Below the pieces are notes generated by a model, which saw only the letters and a list, made by a program, of their open reading frames with translations, was not told where the DNA came from and did no database searches. From contig NZ_RBWS01000001.1 of NCBI RefSeq assembly GCF_003627955.1, positions 558,001-622,000 on the forward strand: a DNA stretch of 64,000 nt, in the 5' to 3' direction. Positions 36,796 to 46,808 of the stretch are shown in pieces. The position numbers and the translations under genes are program-made. Within the stretch, counting starts at the first letter, position 1, and each line of letters starts with the position of its first letter. This stretch comes from Sphingobacterium puteale (lineage in GTDB: Bacteria; Bacteroidota; Bacteroidia; Sphingobacteriales; Sphingobacteriaceae).

Positions 36796-37182
36796 ATGTC
36801 AAAAAAAGAGATTTTCAATACAGACAAAGCTCCTGCGGCAATAGGCCCCTATAATCAAGCAATTAAAGCAGGTAATACCCTTTATGTTTCCGGACAGATT
36901 CCACTTGTTCCAGAGACGATGGAACTGGTATCTTCCGGCGTAAAAGATGAGGCACATCAGGTATTGAAAAATGTGGAAGCCATTTTAACACATGCTGGAT
37001 ATACCTTTCAGGACGTCGTCAAGGCCTCCATCTTTTTAAGTGACATGGGCAACTTTAGCCTCGTTAATGATGTTTATGCCGAATATTTCAAAGAAGCACA
37101 ACCGGCGCGTGAGTGCGTGGCGGTGAAGACATTACCAAAGAATGTCAATGTCGAGATTTCGGTGATCGCCTGGAAAGATTAA
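36796..37182 (+). CDS. ridA: RidA family reactive intermediate/imine deaminase
   Basis: The 128-residue protein is a full-length RidA/YjgF member: APAAIGPYNQAIKAGNTLYVSGQIPLVPETMELV at the N-terminus, NVEAILTHAGYTFQDVVKASIFLSDMGNF in the middle, and the signature PARECVAVKTLPKNVNVEISVIAW at the C-terminus. The conserved Arg of the substrate site is in PARECV (about residue 105). RidA hydrolyses reactive enamine/imine products of PLP enzymes in the cytosol as a trimer. It is followed after 3 bases by the EamA transporter gene. Confidence 0.95.
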   Translation: MSKKEIFNTDKAPAAIGPYNQAIKAGNTLYVSGQIPLVPETMELVSSGVKDEAHQVLKNVEAILTHAGYTFQDVVKASIFLSDMGNFSLVNDVYAEYFKEAQPARECVAVKTLPKNVNVEISVIAWKD

Positions 37183-37185
37183 TCC

Positions 37186-38097
37186 GTGGAAAATAACAAC
37201 GAAACTGTAAGCCGCGGAAAATATCTTTTCGCGGCTTTTTTGGCTCCCTTCATTTGGGGATTCATGTCCATTCCCGTTCGGTGGATACGGGAATACCCTG
37301 CCGAGGATATTCTCTATTTTAGGATCGTAACGGCTCTGGCCGCACTTTGGCTCTATCTCCTGCTTTTCCAACGGGAGACGCTGCGCTTGGATATTCTTAA
37401 ATTCAGGGAGCTCTCAAAAAAGGGCAAAATTCGGCAGACCGGCCTTACCGTGCTCGCCTCGCTTTTGATCTTCGGCAACTGGTTCACCTATATTTATGCC
37501 GTCAACCACATCAGCATCCAGTCCGCAGCTCTGGCTTATCTGACTTGCCCTTTGATTACAGCGGCAGCAGCCTACTTCATCTTAAAAGAAGAACTGCGCC
37601 CGATTCAGAAGATGGCTCTCCTCATTGCATTTGGCAGTGTCTGCCTATTAGCCAAAGGATCGCTGCATGATGTTCTATGGGCAGCGACCATCGCCACCTG
37701 TTATGCCTTCTATCTTATCGTACAGCGCGTGTCTACGGGTTTTAACAAACTCAATCAGTTAGTTGTCCAATTGACAATCTGTGCACTATTTGTTATACCC
37801 AAACTGATCTATAATCATCATGAGATCCCCACAGATCCTGTCTTTTGGGGTACAATAATACTGATTGCAGTTATATTTACCATTATCCCACTATTTCTGA
37901 GTATGTACGCCTTGATTGGTATTTCCTCTACCACCACAGGTGTATTGCTATACATCAATCCAATCATTGCCTTCACCTTGGCAGCAACCTATTTTCAGGA
38001 GCCTGTTCCCTTCATCAAATATCTGGCGTATGGAATTATACTGATGGCCATCGTCCTTTTCAATAGTATCAATTTCCGCCAGACCAGGAAAAATTAA
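37186..38097 (+). CDS. EamA/DMT-family transporter
   Basis: This 303-residue membrane protein starts at GTG 37186, 3 bases after ridA. It shows the ten-helix layout of two EamA repeats: AFLAPFIWGFMSIPVRWI first, VNHISIQSAALAYLTCPLITAAAAYFIL closing the first repeat, then ISSTTTGVLLYINPIIAFTLAATYFQEPVPFIKYLAYGIIL closing the second. Relatives export amino acids or metabolites; the substrate is unknown. Operon with ridA is likely. Confidence 0.85.
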   Translation: MENNNETVSRGKYLFAAFLAPFIWGFMSIPVRWIREYPAEDILYFRIVTALAALWLYLLLFQRETLRLDILKFRELSKKGKIRQTGLTVLASLLIFGNWFTYIYAVNHISIQSAALAYLTCPLITAAAAYFILKEELRPIQKMALLIAFGSVCLLAKGSLHDVLWAATIATCYAFYLIVQRVSTGFNKLNQLVVQLTICALFVIPKLIYNHHEIPTDPVFWGTIILIAVIFTIIPLFLSMYALIGISSTTTGVLLYINPIIAFTLAATYFQEPVPFIKYLAYGIILMAIVLFNSINFRQTRKN

Positions 38098-38557
38098 AGT
38101 AAATTTTAACCAAGGATCAACTACACCCGGAATTAAATTATTATAAATAATCTGGCTTATCACCATTAATTGCAATGGTAATAAGCCAGATTATTCACTT
38201 TTCCTTTCAAAGGAGGATACATTTCCAGCAAGGAACAAAAAATGACAAAACACATTCGTCTCACAGACAACAACTTACAAAACAACTCTTCACATTTGTA
38301 TCAACTTTGTTTACCAAAATTTTTGATTTTTCATCAACAGTAGTAAATTAGTGCACAATTTAAGGGGAATCACACCTCCTTTTGCTCCTATCACTTCTGT
38401 ATTGAATAGCATACCATAATCACTGATTTTGCTTTCCATTCATATTCAATACATTTTTCCTAACCGACATGCTAAATGGAATTAGCCCATTACTGCGGAA
38501 AATAACTTCTGTTATGAAAATATGTATATAAAAAACTGAATATAACACATATACTAT
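38098..38557 (+). other. Intergenic region before the fourth SusC/SusD pair
   Basis: The left part holds the hairpin at 38146-38195. The remainder (38200-38557) is AT-rich and carries no gene. I do not find the ATGCR-N5-ATGCR motif here, which separates this pair from the wall locus. Confidence 0.5.
38146..38195 (+). terminator. Long hairpin after the EamA gene
   Basis: AATAATCTGGCTTAT (38146-38160) plus ACCATT pairs with AATGGT plus ATAAGCCAGATTATT (38181-38195), about 21 bp with one mismatch. The T tract behind it is interrupted. Confidence 0.7.
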
Positions 38558-41500
38558 ATGAATAACAAATTATACACTACACTAAGGATGCTGAGTATTG
38601 TTCCGACAATGCTTTTTTCAGCATCTTTACTCCATGCACAAAGCAACCAAGTGAAAGGGACGGTTGTTGACGCTAAATCAAAAGCTCCACTTGTGGGTGC
38701 TACAATCAAAGTTTTAGGTACCTCAACAGCCAGTTCTACAGACAGCAAAGGGGCATTTCAGATCAATGTTGACGATAAAAATCGTGTCCTGAATATCAGC
38801 ACGATTGGTTACGAAAATAAAACCGTTACACTCGGACCGGGTGAAACCACCGTTACAGTAAGTCTGGATGAGCAGACGCAACAGCTAGAAAGTGTTGTTG
38901 TCACCGCACTCGGTATCAGCCGCGCACAGAAATCATTGACTTACTCTACCCAACAGGTCAACGGGGATGAACTGAACAAGGTAAAAAGCACCAACTTGGC
39001 CAACAACCTAAACGGTAAGGTAGCGGGTGTCAATATCGCTTCCAGTTCTTCGGGCCCGGGAGGTTCGGCAAAAGTCGTTTTACGTGGTAACAAATCCGCC
39101 TCCGGTAACAACCAGGTACTTTATGTTGTCGACGGTGTTCCGATCAATAACCAAACCTTGGCAACACAACCGGGAAATATTTTTGGTGGAGAGCGCGATG
39201 GCGGGGATCCAATTGCTCTGATCAATCCTGAAGATGTAGAAAATATTTCCGTGCTAAAAGGTGCCTCCGCAGCAGCATTATACGGTAGCCAAGCCGCTAA
39301 TGGTGTCATTTTGATTACCACCAAATCTGGAAAACAGGGGCGTACAGTTGTCAACTTCTCTTCAAGTGCACAAATTGAACAACCCGTATCATTACCCAAG
39401 TTCCAAAACCAATATGGACAGGGAACAGGTGGAAAAAACGATAATACCAGCGTCTCAAGCTGGGGAGGCAAAACTGATGGGACCAATTATGACAATACAG
39501 GCCAGTTTTTCCGTACAGGAAGTAATTTCACAAACTCGCTGACACTATCTGGCGGTAACGAAAAAAATCAAACTTATTTTTCTTATGCCAATACCCTAGC
39601 TAAGGGAATAGTACCCGAAAACGATCTGATGCGTCATAATTTCAATCTGAAAGAAAGCGCAAAGTTTTTTGATGATAAACTGACTGTGGAAGGAAGTGCC
39701 AATTATATTACACAAAAACTGGATAATGCACCCACATCCGGATTTTATTACAACCCTATAGTTGGTTTATATTTACTGCCGAGAAATCTAGATATCGCTA
39801 ACTACAAACAATTTGAAACCTTCAATAGCAGCCGGAATCTTTACGACCAAAATTGGTATACGCTGGTTGATGATCAAACGACGCAACAAAATCCATGGTG
39901 GGTGGTCAATAGAAACCCAAACAGTTCAAAAAGGAATAGGCTTCTGTTAAATGGTAGCGCAAAATACCAAATTGCCCCCTGGATCAGTGTACAGGCGCGG
40001 GGAAGTGTTGACCGCACAAGTGAGGTCTGGGACAGAAAAGCATATGCCGGCACGCAGAGTATCCTGGCACGACCAAATGGCGGCTACAACTATACCAATA
40101 CAACGATCACACAACAATATGGAGATTTGATCGCCAACATGAATTTCCATGTTAACGACAAATTTCAGATTACAGGACTTGTCGGAACGAGTATCACCGA
40201 CTGGAAAACAGAAGGTGTCAATTATACGAGCGGAACTGCGGGGCTGGAGTATCCCAATCAGTTCATTATCCAGAACTCCAAAACACCAACACCAACAGGT
40301 CTCTCCAATAACCGCAGACAATTACAGTCGGTATTTGCAAGCACAAACTTGTCTTACGATCAATGGCTCTACCTTGACCTAACAGCCCGTAATGACTGGT
40401 CCAGTACCTTAGCATTCACCGACACAAAATCTTTCTTCTATCCATCTGTTGGTCTGGGCGTAGTACTGAATGATAAATTGAATATGCCTGAATTTATCAA
40501 TATGGCGAAAGTACGTGGATCTTATGCTATAGTAGGTAATGATCTCCCGCCATACACTACACTGTTGACAAATTCATTGGGTCCCTATGCTGTATTGACT
40601 TTAAATGACATCTCTTTTCTTAAAAGTCTAAAACCTGAGAAAACGCATTCATTAGAAATTGGTACGGAATGGCGTATGTGGAACAACCGCTTGAATGTAG
40701 ATGTGACTTACTACAAAACGAACACAAAAAATCAATTCTTTAAGATTGCAGCGAATCAAGCCTCTCTTTATAACCAATATGCAATCAATGCCGGAGACAT
40801 TCAAAACCAAGGGGTCGAGGCATTGGTATCATTGGATGCGATTAAAAACGATAATTTCACCTGGAATACCAGCCTGAATTTTACGTATAATAAAAACAAG
40901 ATTGTTAAACTCGATGATCGTGTAAGCGAGTTTGCCCTTACAGGGGACGGGCTTTTTGGTAACTATGCATCAAAATTTAAGGTTGGTGGATCTTTTGGAG
41001 ATATTTATGGTTTAGATTTCGTGAAAGATGACCAAGGGCGGATCCTTGTTGACGCTGCAGGTAAACCGCAGACAACCTCACAATATGTTAAACTTGGAAA
41101 TTCAAATCCAATTTGGCAAATGGGCTGGAACAATACCTTTAGCTATAAAAACTTCAATCTAAGTTTCCTTATTGATGGTAAATTTGATTATGAGGTCATG
41201 TCCGTAACACAGGCTTTACTTGATGGATATGGCGTATCAAAAGCGACTGGTGATGCTCGGGCAAATGGGCACGTTGCCATCAACGGCGTTACAACCGCAG
41301 GAGCTGCTGTAACTTCCGTAGATCCACAAGCCTGGTATGAATCTACCGGCGGTATGTCTCCTGTGAGCAGCCAGTATATCTACGATGGTACTGTCGTACG
41401 TTTACGTGAACTGACTGTAGGCTACGACTTCAATATCAAAGATAGCTTCTTCAAAAAACTTCGTGTCAATGCTGTAGGAAGGAACTTATTCTATATTACC

Positions 41501-41620
41501 AAAAAAGCGCCTTTCGATCCTGAAGTAACCATGTCCACAGGCAACTCATTAAGTGGTGTTGACATCTTTATGATGCCTGCAACACGCAACTACGGCCTTA
41601 CATTAAATGCAACTTTTTAA
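38558..41620 (+). CDS. SusC/RagA-family TonB-dependent transporter (pair 4)
   Basis: The 1020-residue protein has a signal peptide at about 1-27 (SASLLHAQ). A CarboxypepD-like domain spans about 32-105 (VKGTVVDAKSKAPLVGATIKV), the TonB-box region is ESVVVTALGISRAQKSLTY near residue 112, and the plug has LANNLNGKVAGVNIASSSSGPGG and VLKGASAAALYGSQAANGVILITTKSG. The barrel ends YGLTLNATF. It is on the opposite strand from the wall locus and paired only with SusD4, without degradative enzymes, so its substrate cannot be guessed. Confidence 0.96.
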   Translation: MNNKLYTTLRMLSIVPTMLFSASLLHAQSNQVKGTVVDAKSKAPLVGATIKVLGTSTASSTDSKGAFQINVDDKNRVLNISTIGYENKTVTLGPGETTVTVSLDEQTQQLESVVVTALGISRAQKSLTYSTQQVNGDELNKVKSTNLANNLNGKVAGVNIASSSSGPGGSAKVVLRGNKSASGNNQVLYVVDGVPINNQTLATQPGNIFGGERDGGDPIALINPEDVENISVLKGASAAALYGSQAANGVILITTKSGKQGRTVVNFSSSAQIEQPVSLPKFQNQYGQGTGGKNDNTSVSSWGGKTDGTNYDNTGQFFRTGSNFTNSLTLSGGNEKNQTYFSYANTLAKGIVPENDLMRHNFNLKESAKFFDDKLTVEGSANYITQKLDNAPTSGFYYNPIVGLYLLPRNLDIANYKQFETFNSSRNLYDQNWYTLVDDQTTQQNPWWVVNRNPNSSKRNRLLLNGSAKYQIAPWISVQARGSVDRTSEVWDRKAYAGTQSILARPNGGYNYTNTTITQQYGDLIANMNFHVNDKFQITGLVGTSITDWKTEGVNYTSGTAGLEYPNQFIIQNSKTPTPTGLSNNRRQLQSVFASTNLSYDQWLYLDLTARNDWSSTLAFTDTKSFFYPSVGLGVVLNDKLNMPEFINMAKVRGSYAIVGNDLPPYTTLLTNSLGPYAVLTLNDISFLKSLKPEKTHSLEIGTEWRMWNNRLNVDVTYYKTNTKNQFFKIAANQASLYNQYAINAGDIQNQGVEALVSLDAIKNDNFTWNTSLNFTYNKNKIVKLDDRVSEFALTGDGLFGNYASKFKVGGSFGDIYGLDFVKDDQGRILVDAAGKPQTTSQYVKLGNSNPIWQMGWNNTFSYKNFNLSFLIDGKFDYEVMSVTQALLDGYGVSKATGDARANGHVAINGVTTAGAAVTSVDPQAWYESTGGMSPVSSQYIYDGTVVRLRELTVGYDFNIKDSFFKKLRVNAVGRNLFYITKKAPFDPEVTMSTGNSLSGVDIFMMPATRNYGLTLNATF

Positions 41621-41630
41621 GAATACAGAC

Positions 41631-43301
41631 ATGAAATATACATTCAACAATATAAGCAAGTTTATTGCTGCCGGTTTACTCATTGGAGGAACCTTAAGCA
41701 GCTGTACCAAAAATTTTGACGATTACAACAAAAATAATTTAGGCCTGACAGATGGTGATCTTGCTGCTGACGGAAAAGATTTGGAAATCTTCTTTAAGAC
41801 GGCACAAATGGCCATTTATAATTTTTCTGGTGGTGGCGACCCCAATTCTTTCCAGGTACAACAAAACCTCAACGCCGACGTTTATTCAGGCTATTTTATG
41901 TCACCCAATCCCTTCGGAAACCGAAGCAACCTTAATTATGCGTTAACAAACGGCTGGAATGGTGAAACATTTAAAGTTCTCTATCTTAACGTGATCAAGG
42001 CTGTGGACAGATTACAAAAAAATGGATTGGACAAAACCTATCCTGCACTTGGTGCCGCCGCAAAAGTCATCAAAGTGGAAGCTGCCAGCCGGGTTACCGA
42101 TGTGTACGGCCCCATTCCTTATACCAAAGTCGGAACATCTGATGAAATTATTCCTTATGATAAACAATCGGATATTTATGCCGCTTTCTTCGCCGAGCTA
42201 GATCAGGCTGTGGAAACTTTGAAAGCTTTCGACGCCCAAAGTCCAATGACAGATAAAATAGAAGCAATAGATTTAGTTTATCCAAATATGGATAACCAGA
42301 CACGCTTTAAGAACTGGCTTAAACTTGCAAATTCACTTCGTTTGCGTCTTGCTATGCGTATTGTCAAAATAGACCCACAATTAGCAAAAACGCAGGGAGA
42401 AAAAGCATTAAATGCGACAAATGGAGGGCTACTGGAAAATAATACCGAAAACTTTAAAGTTACTGTACCTACCGATGGCACATTTAGCAACCCCCTTTGG
42501 TTTATTTCTAAAAATTGGGCGGATACCCGCATCAACGCTACGCTTTCAGCTTACATGGAGGGACTAAAAGATCCAAGAATCTCAAAGTATATGTCTCCTG
42601 TTGAAAAGGATCCTGCGCTGGCAAATGTTCAAGGTAAATATATAGGCATACGCATCGGAGGTGATGGCATTGACAAAACACGCTATCAAAAGCTTTCGGC
42701 GTTAAATACGGAAGGTAATACTCCTTCATTTACCGCAAGCACAGCGCCGATGTTGATGACGGCTGCCGAAGTTTACTTCTTGCGTGCTGAAGCAGCCTTA
42801 AGAGGCTGGGCAAATGCAGGTGGTACAGCACAATCTCTTTATGAAAAAGGAATTGAAACTTCATTTGGGCAATGGGGAGTTACATCAGGCCTAAGCACGT
42901 ATTTAAATGACAACACAAGCAAAGCAGCAGCCTATGTAGACCCGTACAATGCAAAAAACAATGCCGATTCGCCGAGTGCATTAACGATCAAATGGAACGA
43001 TGCTGCGACCAATGAAGAAAAATTGGAGCGCATCATTACACAAAAATGGTTAGCTATCTTCCCGGAAGGACAGGAAGCATGGAGTGAATTCCGCCGTACA
43101 GGATATCCTCGCCTGTTCCCTGTCGTTGTAAACAATAGTGCAGACCTGATCGACACGAAAATACAGATTCGTCGACTACCATTCTCGCAAAATGAATACA
43201 ATACAAATGCGGCCGAAGTACAGAAAGCAATTGCCCTATTAGGTGGCCCAGACAATGGTGGGACACGCCTGTGGTGGGATGTTGCCAAAGGAAATTTCTA
43301 A
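41631..43301 (+). CDS. SusD/RagB-family (SusD-like_2) lipoprotein (pair 4)
   Basis: I choose ATG 41631 (MKYTFNNISKFIAAGLLIGG, then TLSSC lipobox) over an ATG at 41607 that overlaps the susC stop. About 556 residues. It has AAKVIKVEAASRVTDVYGPIPYTKV near residue 140, RFKNWLKLANSLRLRLAMRI near residue 220, TAAEVYFLRAEAALRGW near residue 375 and EKLERIITQKWLAIFPEGQEAWSEFRRTGYPR near residue 460, all typical of SusD-like_2. It lies 10 bases after SusC4, and a terminator follows. Confidence 0.94.
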   Translation: MKYTFNNISKFIAAGLLIGGTLSSCTKNFDDYNKNNLGLTDGDLAADGKDLEIFFKTAQMAIYNFSGGGDPNSFQVQQNLNADVYSGYFMSPNPFGNRSNLNYALTNGWNGETFKVLYLNVIKAVDRLQKNGLDKTYPALGAAAKVIKVEAASRVTDVYGPIPYTKVGTSDEIIPYDKQSDIYAAFFAELDQAVETLKAFDAQSPMTDKIEAIDLVYPNMDNQTRFKNWLKLANSLRLRLAMRIVKIDPQLAKTQGEKALNATNGGLLENNTENFKVTVPTDGTFSNPLWFISKNWADTRINATLSAYMEGLKDPRISKYMSPVEKDPALANVQGKYIGIRIGGDGIDKTRYQKLSALNTEGNTPSFTASTAPMLMTAAEVYFLRAEAALRGWANAGGTAQSLYEKGIETSFGQWGVTSGLSTYLNDNTSKAAAYVDPYNAKNNADSPSALTIKWNDAATNEEKLERIITQKWLAIFPEGQEAWSEFRRTGYPRLFPVVVNNSADLIDTKIQIRRLPFSQNEYNTNAAEVQKAIALLGGPDNGGTRLWWDVAKGNF

Positions 43302-43321
43302 ACGGAATTTTTTCCTATACT

Positions 43322-43357
43322 AAGGCGGTTTAACCTTTTGGTTAAGCCGCCTTTTTT
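43322..43357 (+). terminator. Terminator of the SusC/SusD pair 4 operon
   Basis: AAGGCGGTTTAACC pairs with GGTTAAGCCGCCTT (one G-T wobble) across a TTTT loop, followed by TTTT. Confidence 0.92.
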
Positions 43358-43512
43358 ATGATTGCTCCATTGATCCACCTCCAAAGCCAATATGGCTTAG
43401 CATGTTCCAATATACATGGCATTCCAAAAAATCACGTTAATGAGAATTTTTATCTATCCCTGTAGCGCTCCTTCCAGATTGCCCGTTCATTCAAAAAACC
43501 AAATATGCGATT

Positions 43513-43923
43513 ATGAAAAATCTGTCCGTCCTGGGTATTACCTCCCTGCTCGCCTGTACGATGCTATTTGTCGTATGCAAATCCGAATCTCATCTGGACA
43601 ATCCCTATAAAGAAAAAACCGAAAAAGAACTGGAGGTACTCTCAAATGAAAAATACAGTAAGATTATTGCGCTGGCCAATCCAAAAGAATGTACCGATAC
43701 CGAGGATTGGAAAATCATAGATATTCAGACTGTATGTGGCACCAGTCATATCCCCTACCACCGTTCTGTTGATAAGACAACTTTACAGAACATGATCAAT
43801 GATTATAATAAGCTGATGGAAATATACCAGCCCATGATGGCGCCAAGAATCAATTGCATTCCCTATCGAAAACCACTTGATGTCATCTGTCAGGAAGGAA
43901 AGGCCATGATCAAGTACGAATAA
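43513..43923 (+). CDS. Small lipoprotein with a single CTxxxDW...CxxGKxMI module, unknown function
   Basis: The 136-residue protein has an N-terminal hydrophobic segment with Cys15 (SLLAC) and Cys22 (FVVC), so lipidation at one of them is likely. The mature part has ECTDTEDWKIIDIQTVCG, YHRSVDKTTLQNMINDYNKLME, and the end IPYRKPLDVICQEGKAMIKY. The same order of elements recurs in the next gene: a C-T-x-x-x-[DE]-[WF] start, a Tyr/Asn-rich helix, and a C-x-x-G-K-x-[MI] end. I do not recognise a named family. Four to five cysteines in the mature part suggest disulfides on an exported protein. Confidence 0.65.
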   Translation: MKNLSVLGITSLLACTMLFVVCKSESHLDNPYKEKTEKELEVLSNEKYSKIIALANPKECTDTEDWKIIDIQTVCGTSHIPYHRSVDKTTLQNMINDYNKLMEIYQPMMAPRINCIPYRKPLDVICQEGKAMIKYE

Positions 43924-43967
43924 ACCAATTCAAAACAGAAAACTTTACAAACCTAAATTAACCAAAT

Positions 43968-44666
43968 ATGAAAAAAATAATATTTAGCCTTCCGATTATT
44001 GGATTGATACTGTTCCTTGCCTGCTCTAAAGACAGTTCTAAATCGTATGAATATTGGTCTGAGCAAGTCAATAAAAAAACACAGGAAATCAGCACGTTGC
44101 TCGAATCTGTCTCGTGTACAAATATCAATGAATTTGAAATTATAGAACACTCCAGCTATTATCTAGTCCATTCTTCCCTGAAAAACCAATTCGAAAAACT
44201 GCTACAAGAACTGGATCGTCTGGAGAGCCAACAACAGAAAGCGGCTCAACGCGAGGGTATTTACGCTGCTACATTAGACCCTCTTCCCCCCAACCCGCCC
44301 TTGGAAAAACTCTGTGATAACGGAAAAGCCGTAATGCGTTTTGCGCATAATCTTTCCATCGAGGAAATCAACGCCGAACTACCTAAAAGATATAAAGAGC
44401 TACAAGAATTCTATAAAGACGTAACCTGTACAAATCCAAACGATTGGACCAGCCATTTTTTACGTACAGGCTGTTGCATGGAAGGTATAGCTGTCCACAA
44501 AACCATCCGGTCAAAAGAGATGGTAGAAAAAATAGGTATATACAACCGCTTAATGGAAAACAAACTCCGGCTCGACAAAACAACGTGTCAGGGGGACTGC
44601 CCAAATATGGCGAAACCAGTACAATGCAAGGATGGAAAACCTATTGTAGAAGTATATAAATCGTAA
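43968..44666 (+). CDS. Lipoprotein with two copies of the same module, unknown function
   Basis: The 232-residue protein has a lipobox FLAC (Cys19). It carries two modules. The first starts SVSCTNINEFEII near residue 47 and ends EKLCDNGKAVMRFA near residue 122. The second starts DVTCTNPNDWTSH near residue 149, contains GCCMEGIAVHKTIRSKEMVEKIGIYNRLME, and ends KPVQCKDGKPIVEVY. The gene is 44 bases after its single-module paralogue. A two-gene unit of surface lipoproteins is likely; no function can be assigned. Confidence 0.65.
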   Translation: MKKIIFSLPIIGLILFLACSKDSSKSYEYWSEQVNKKTQEISTLLESVSCTNINEFEIIEHSSYYLVHSSLKNQFEKLLQELDRLESQQQKAAQREGIYAATLDPLPPNPPLEKLCDNGKAVMRFAHNLSIEEINAELPKRYKELQEFYKDVTCTNPNDWTSHFLRTGCCMEGIAVHKTIRSKEMVEKIGIYNRLMENKLRLDKTTCQGDCPNMAKPVQCKDGKPIVEVYKS

Positions 44667-44702
44667 AAATTAAATTTTTCGTATTTTAGCCATTCGAGAA
44701 GA

Positions 44703-46808
44703 ATGGCTGAATTAAGTTTAATTACCCCAATAGAATACCTCAAAGGTGTAGGTCCCCAAAAGGCAGATGTACTCAAAAAAGAGTTACAGGTATTTACCAT
44801 TGGAGATCTGTTGACCCAATATCCCTTTCGTTACATCGACCGTACAGAATTCCACAAGATACGGAAGCTGCACCCCGATATGATGGCAGCACAGGTTTTG
44901 GGGCGGCTGGTTTCCCTACAGCTCGTGGGTGAGAAAAGGACCAAACGCCTCGTCGGCTCATTCAAGGACGAAACAGGTTCCATGGAGCTCGTCTGGTTCC
45001 AGTCCATTCCTTGGCTCCAAAAGTCTTTGAAAGTAGGTGCGGCCTATATTATCTATGGCAAGCCCAGTGAATTCAACGGCCAGCTGTCCATTACCCATCC
45101 CGAAATGGACCTCTACAATCCGCAGGTCAAGCAAGCGGGCAATATGAGCCTACAGCCGGTCTATTCATCTACGGAGAAACTCAAAAAATTCAATCTGGAC
45201 ACCAAGGGCATCCAACGTCTGCAACAGACCGCATTGGAAGCCGTGTTTCGGAGTATCGCTGAGACGATCCCCCAGGAAATAATCGCAAAACATCAACTGG
45301 TTTCTCACCAGCAGGCTTTGGCCTCCATTCATTTCCCGAGCAACCAAAAGGAATTGAATCAGGCGATCAAGCGGATCAAATTTGAAGAACTATTTTTCAT
45401 CCAGCTCAAACTGCTCAACAATAAGCAGCTGAACACACAGAAATTCAGGGGGCAACGCTTCAACAAAGTAGGCGAAAAGTTTAATACTTTTTTTAACGAA
45501 CGTCTTCCGTTTCCATTGACCGGGGCGCAGAAACGCGTTATTAAAGAAATCCGTATCGATACCAATACTGGGGCGCAGATGAACCGTTTGGTGCAAGGTG
45601 ATGTAGGCTCTGGCAAAACCGTGGTTGCCCTGATGAGCATGCTGCTCGCCGTGGACAACGGTTTTCAGGCCTGTATGATGGCACCCACAGAAATTTTGGC
45701 CACACAGCACTACCAGGGGCTCAAACAGCTCGTCGGCGATGATCTCGTCAGCATCAAGCTGCTCACAGGATCGACCAGCACCAAAGAACGCCGACTGATC
45801 CATCAGGCCCTCGAAGAAGGTACACTCGACATCCTGATCGGCACCCATGCACTGATTGAAGATAAGGTAAAATTTAAGAATCTTGGCTTCGTCGTGATCG
45901 ATGAACAACACCGCTTTGGTGTAGAGCAGCGCGCCAAGCTCTGGCGCAAGAATGTCATCCCACCCCATATGCTAGTGATGACAGCTACGCCTATTCCCCG
46001 GACCTTGGCGATGACCATGTATGGTGACCTCGACATTTCAGTGATCGACGAACTTCCGGCCGGACGTAAGCCTATTAAAACCGTCCATTTCTTTGAGAGC
46101 TCCCGCCTACGGATGTTTGGCTTTATGCGTGAAGAAATCGCCAAAGGCAGACAGGTCTATCTCGTCTATCCACTGATCAAAGAAAGTGAAAAACTCGATC
46201 TGATCTATTTGGAGGCCGGCCTGGAGAATTTGCAGCGCGAATTCCCACTTCCTCAGTATAAGATCAGTATTGTACACGGCAAAATGCCTGTGAAAGATAA
46301 AGATTTTGAGATGCAGCGCTTTGTAAAACACGAGACGCAGATCATGGTGGCAACAACGGTAATTGAAGTTGGGGTCAATGTCCCAAATGCCTCGGTTATG
46401 GTCATTGAAAACTCCGAACGGTTTGGTCTCTCCCAGCTACATCAATTGCGGGGACGTGTGGGCCGTGGCGCCGAACAGTCTTTCTGTATCCTCATGTCAG
46501 GAAATAAGCTCAGCAAAGAAGGCCGCCTCCGGCTGGACACCATGGTGCGGACCAATGACGGTTTTGAGATTGCCGAAGTTGACCTACAGCTACGTGGCCC
46601 AGGTGATATCTCCGGCACACAGCAGTCCGGCGTGCTCGACCTTAAGATGGCCAATCTGGCGACAGACCAGGCCTTATTGACCGAATGCAGAAACACCGTC
46701 ATTGCCATATTCAAAGAAGACCCTATGCTGCAAAGCGAAAAAAACTACTTGCTCCGGAGCTTTTTGGCCCGGAAATCAGATGGCATTGCCTGGGACAAAA
46801 TCTCCTGA
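44703..46808 (+). CDS. recG: ATP-dependent DNA helicase RecG
   Basis: The 701-residue protein has the RecG wedge/OB domain at about 1-240 (TPIEYLKGVGPQKADVLKKEL and MELVWFQSIPWLQKSL). SF2 helicase motifs follow: LTGAQKRVIKEI, Walker A RLVQGDVGSGKTVVAL near residue 297, MAPTEILATQHY, Walker B FVVIDEQHRFGVEQR near residue 398, TATPIPRTLAMTMYGDLDIS and QLRGRVGRG near residue 580. RecG remodels stalled replication forks. A full-length, intact gene. Confidence 0.98.
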   Translation: MAELSLITPIEYLKGVGPQKADVLKKELQVFTIGDLLTQYPFRYIDRTEFHKIRKLHPDMMAAQVLGRLVSLQLVGEKRTKRLVGSFKDETGSMELVWFQSIPWLQKSLKVGAAYIIYGKPSEFNGQLSITHPEMDLYNPQVKQAGNMSLQPVYSSTEKLKKFNLDTKGIQRLQQTALEAVFRSIAETIPQEIIAKHQLVSHQQALASIHFPSNQKELNQAIKRIKFEELFFIQLKLLNNKQLNTQKFRGQRFNKVGEKFNTFFNERLPFPLTGAQKRVIKEIRIDTNTGAQMNRLVQGDVGSGKTVVALMSMLLAVDNGFQACMMAPTEILATQHYQGLKQLVGDDLVSIKLLTGSTSTKERRLIHQALEEGTLDILIGTHALIEDKVKFKNLGFVVIDEQHRFGVEQRAKLWRKNVIPPHMLVMTATPIPRTLAMTMYGDLDISVIDELPAGRKPIKTVHFFESSRLRMFGFMREEIAKGRQVYLVYPLIKESEKLDLIYLEAGLENLQREFPLPQYKISIVHGKMPVKDKDFEMQRFVKHETQIMVATTVIEVGVNVPNASVMVIENSERFGLSQLHQLRGRVGRGAEQSFCILMSGNKLSKEGRLRLDTMVRTNDGFEIAEVDLQLRGPGDISGTQQSGVLDLKMANLATDQALLTECRNTVIAIFKEDPMLQSEKNYLLRSFLARKSDGIAWDKIS

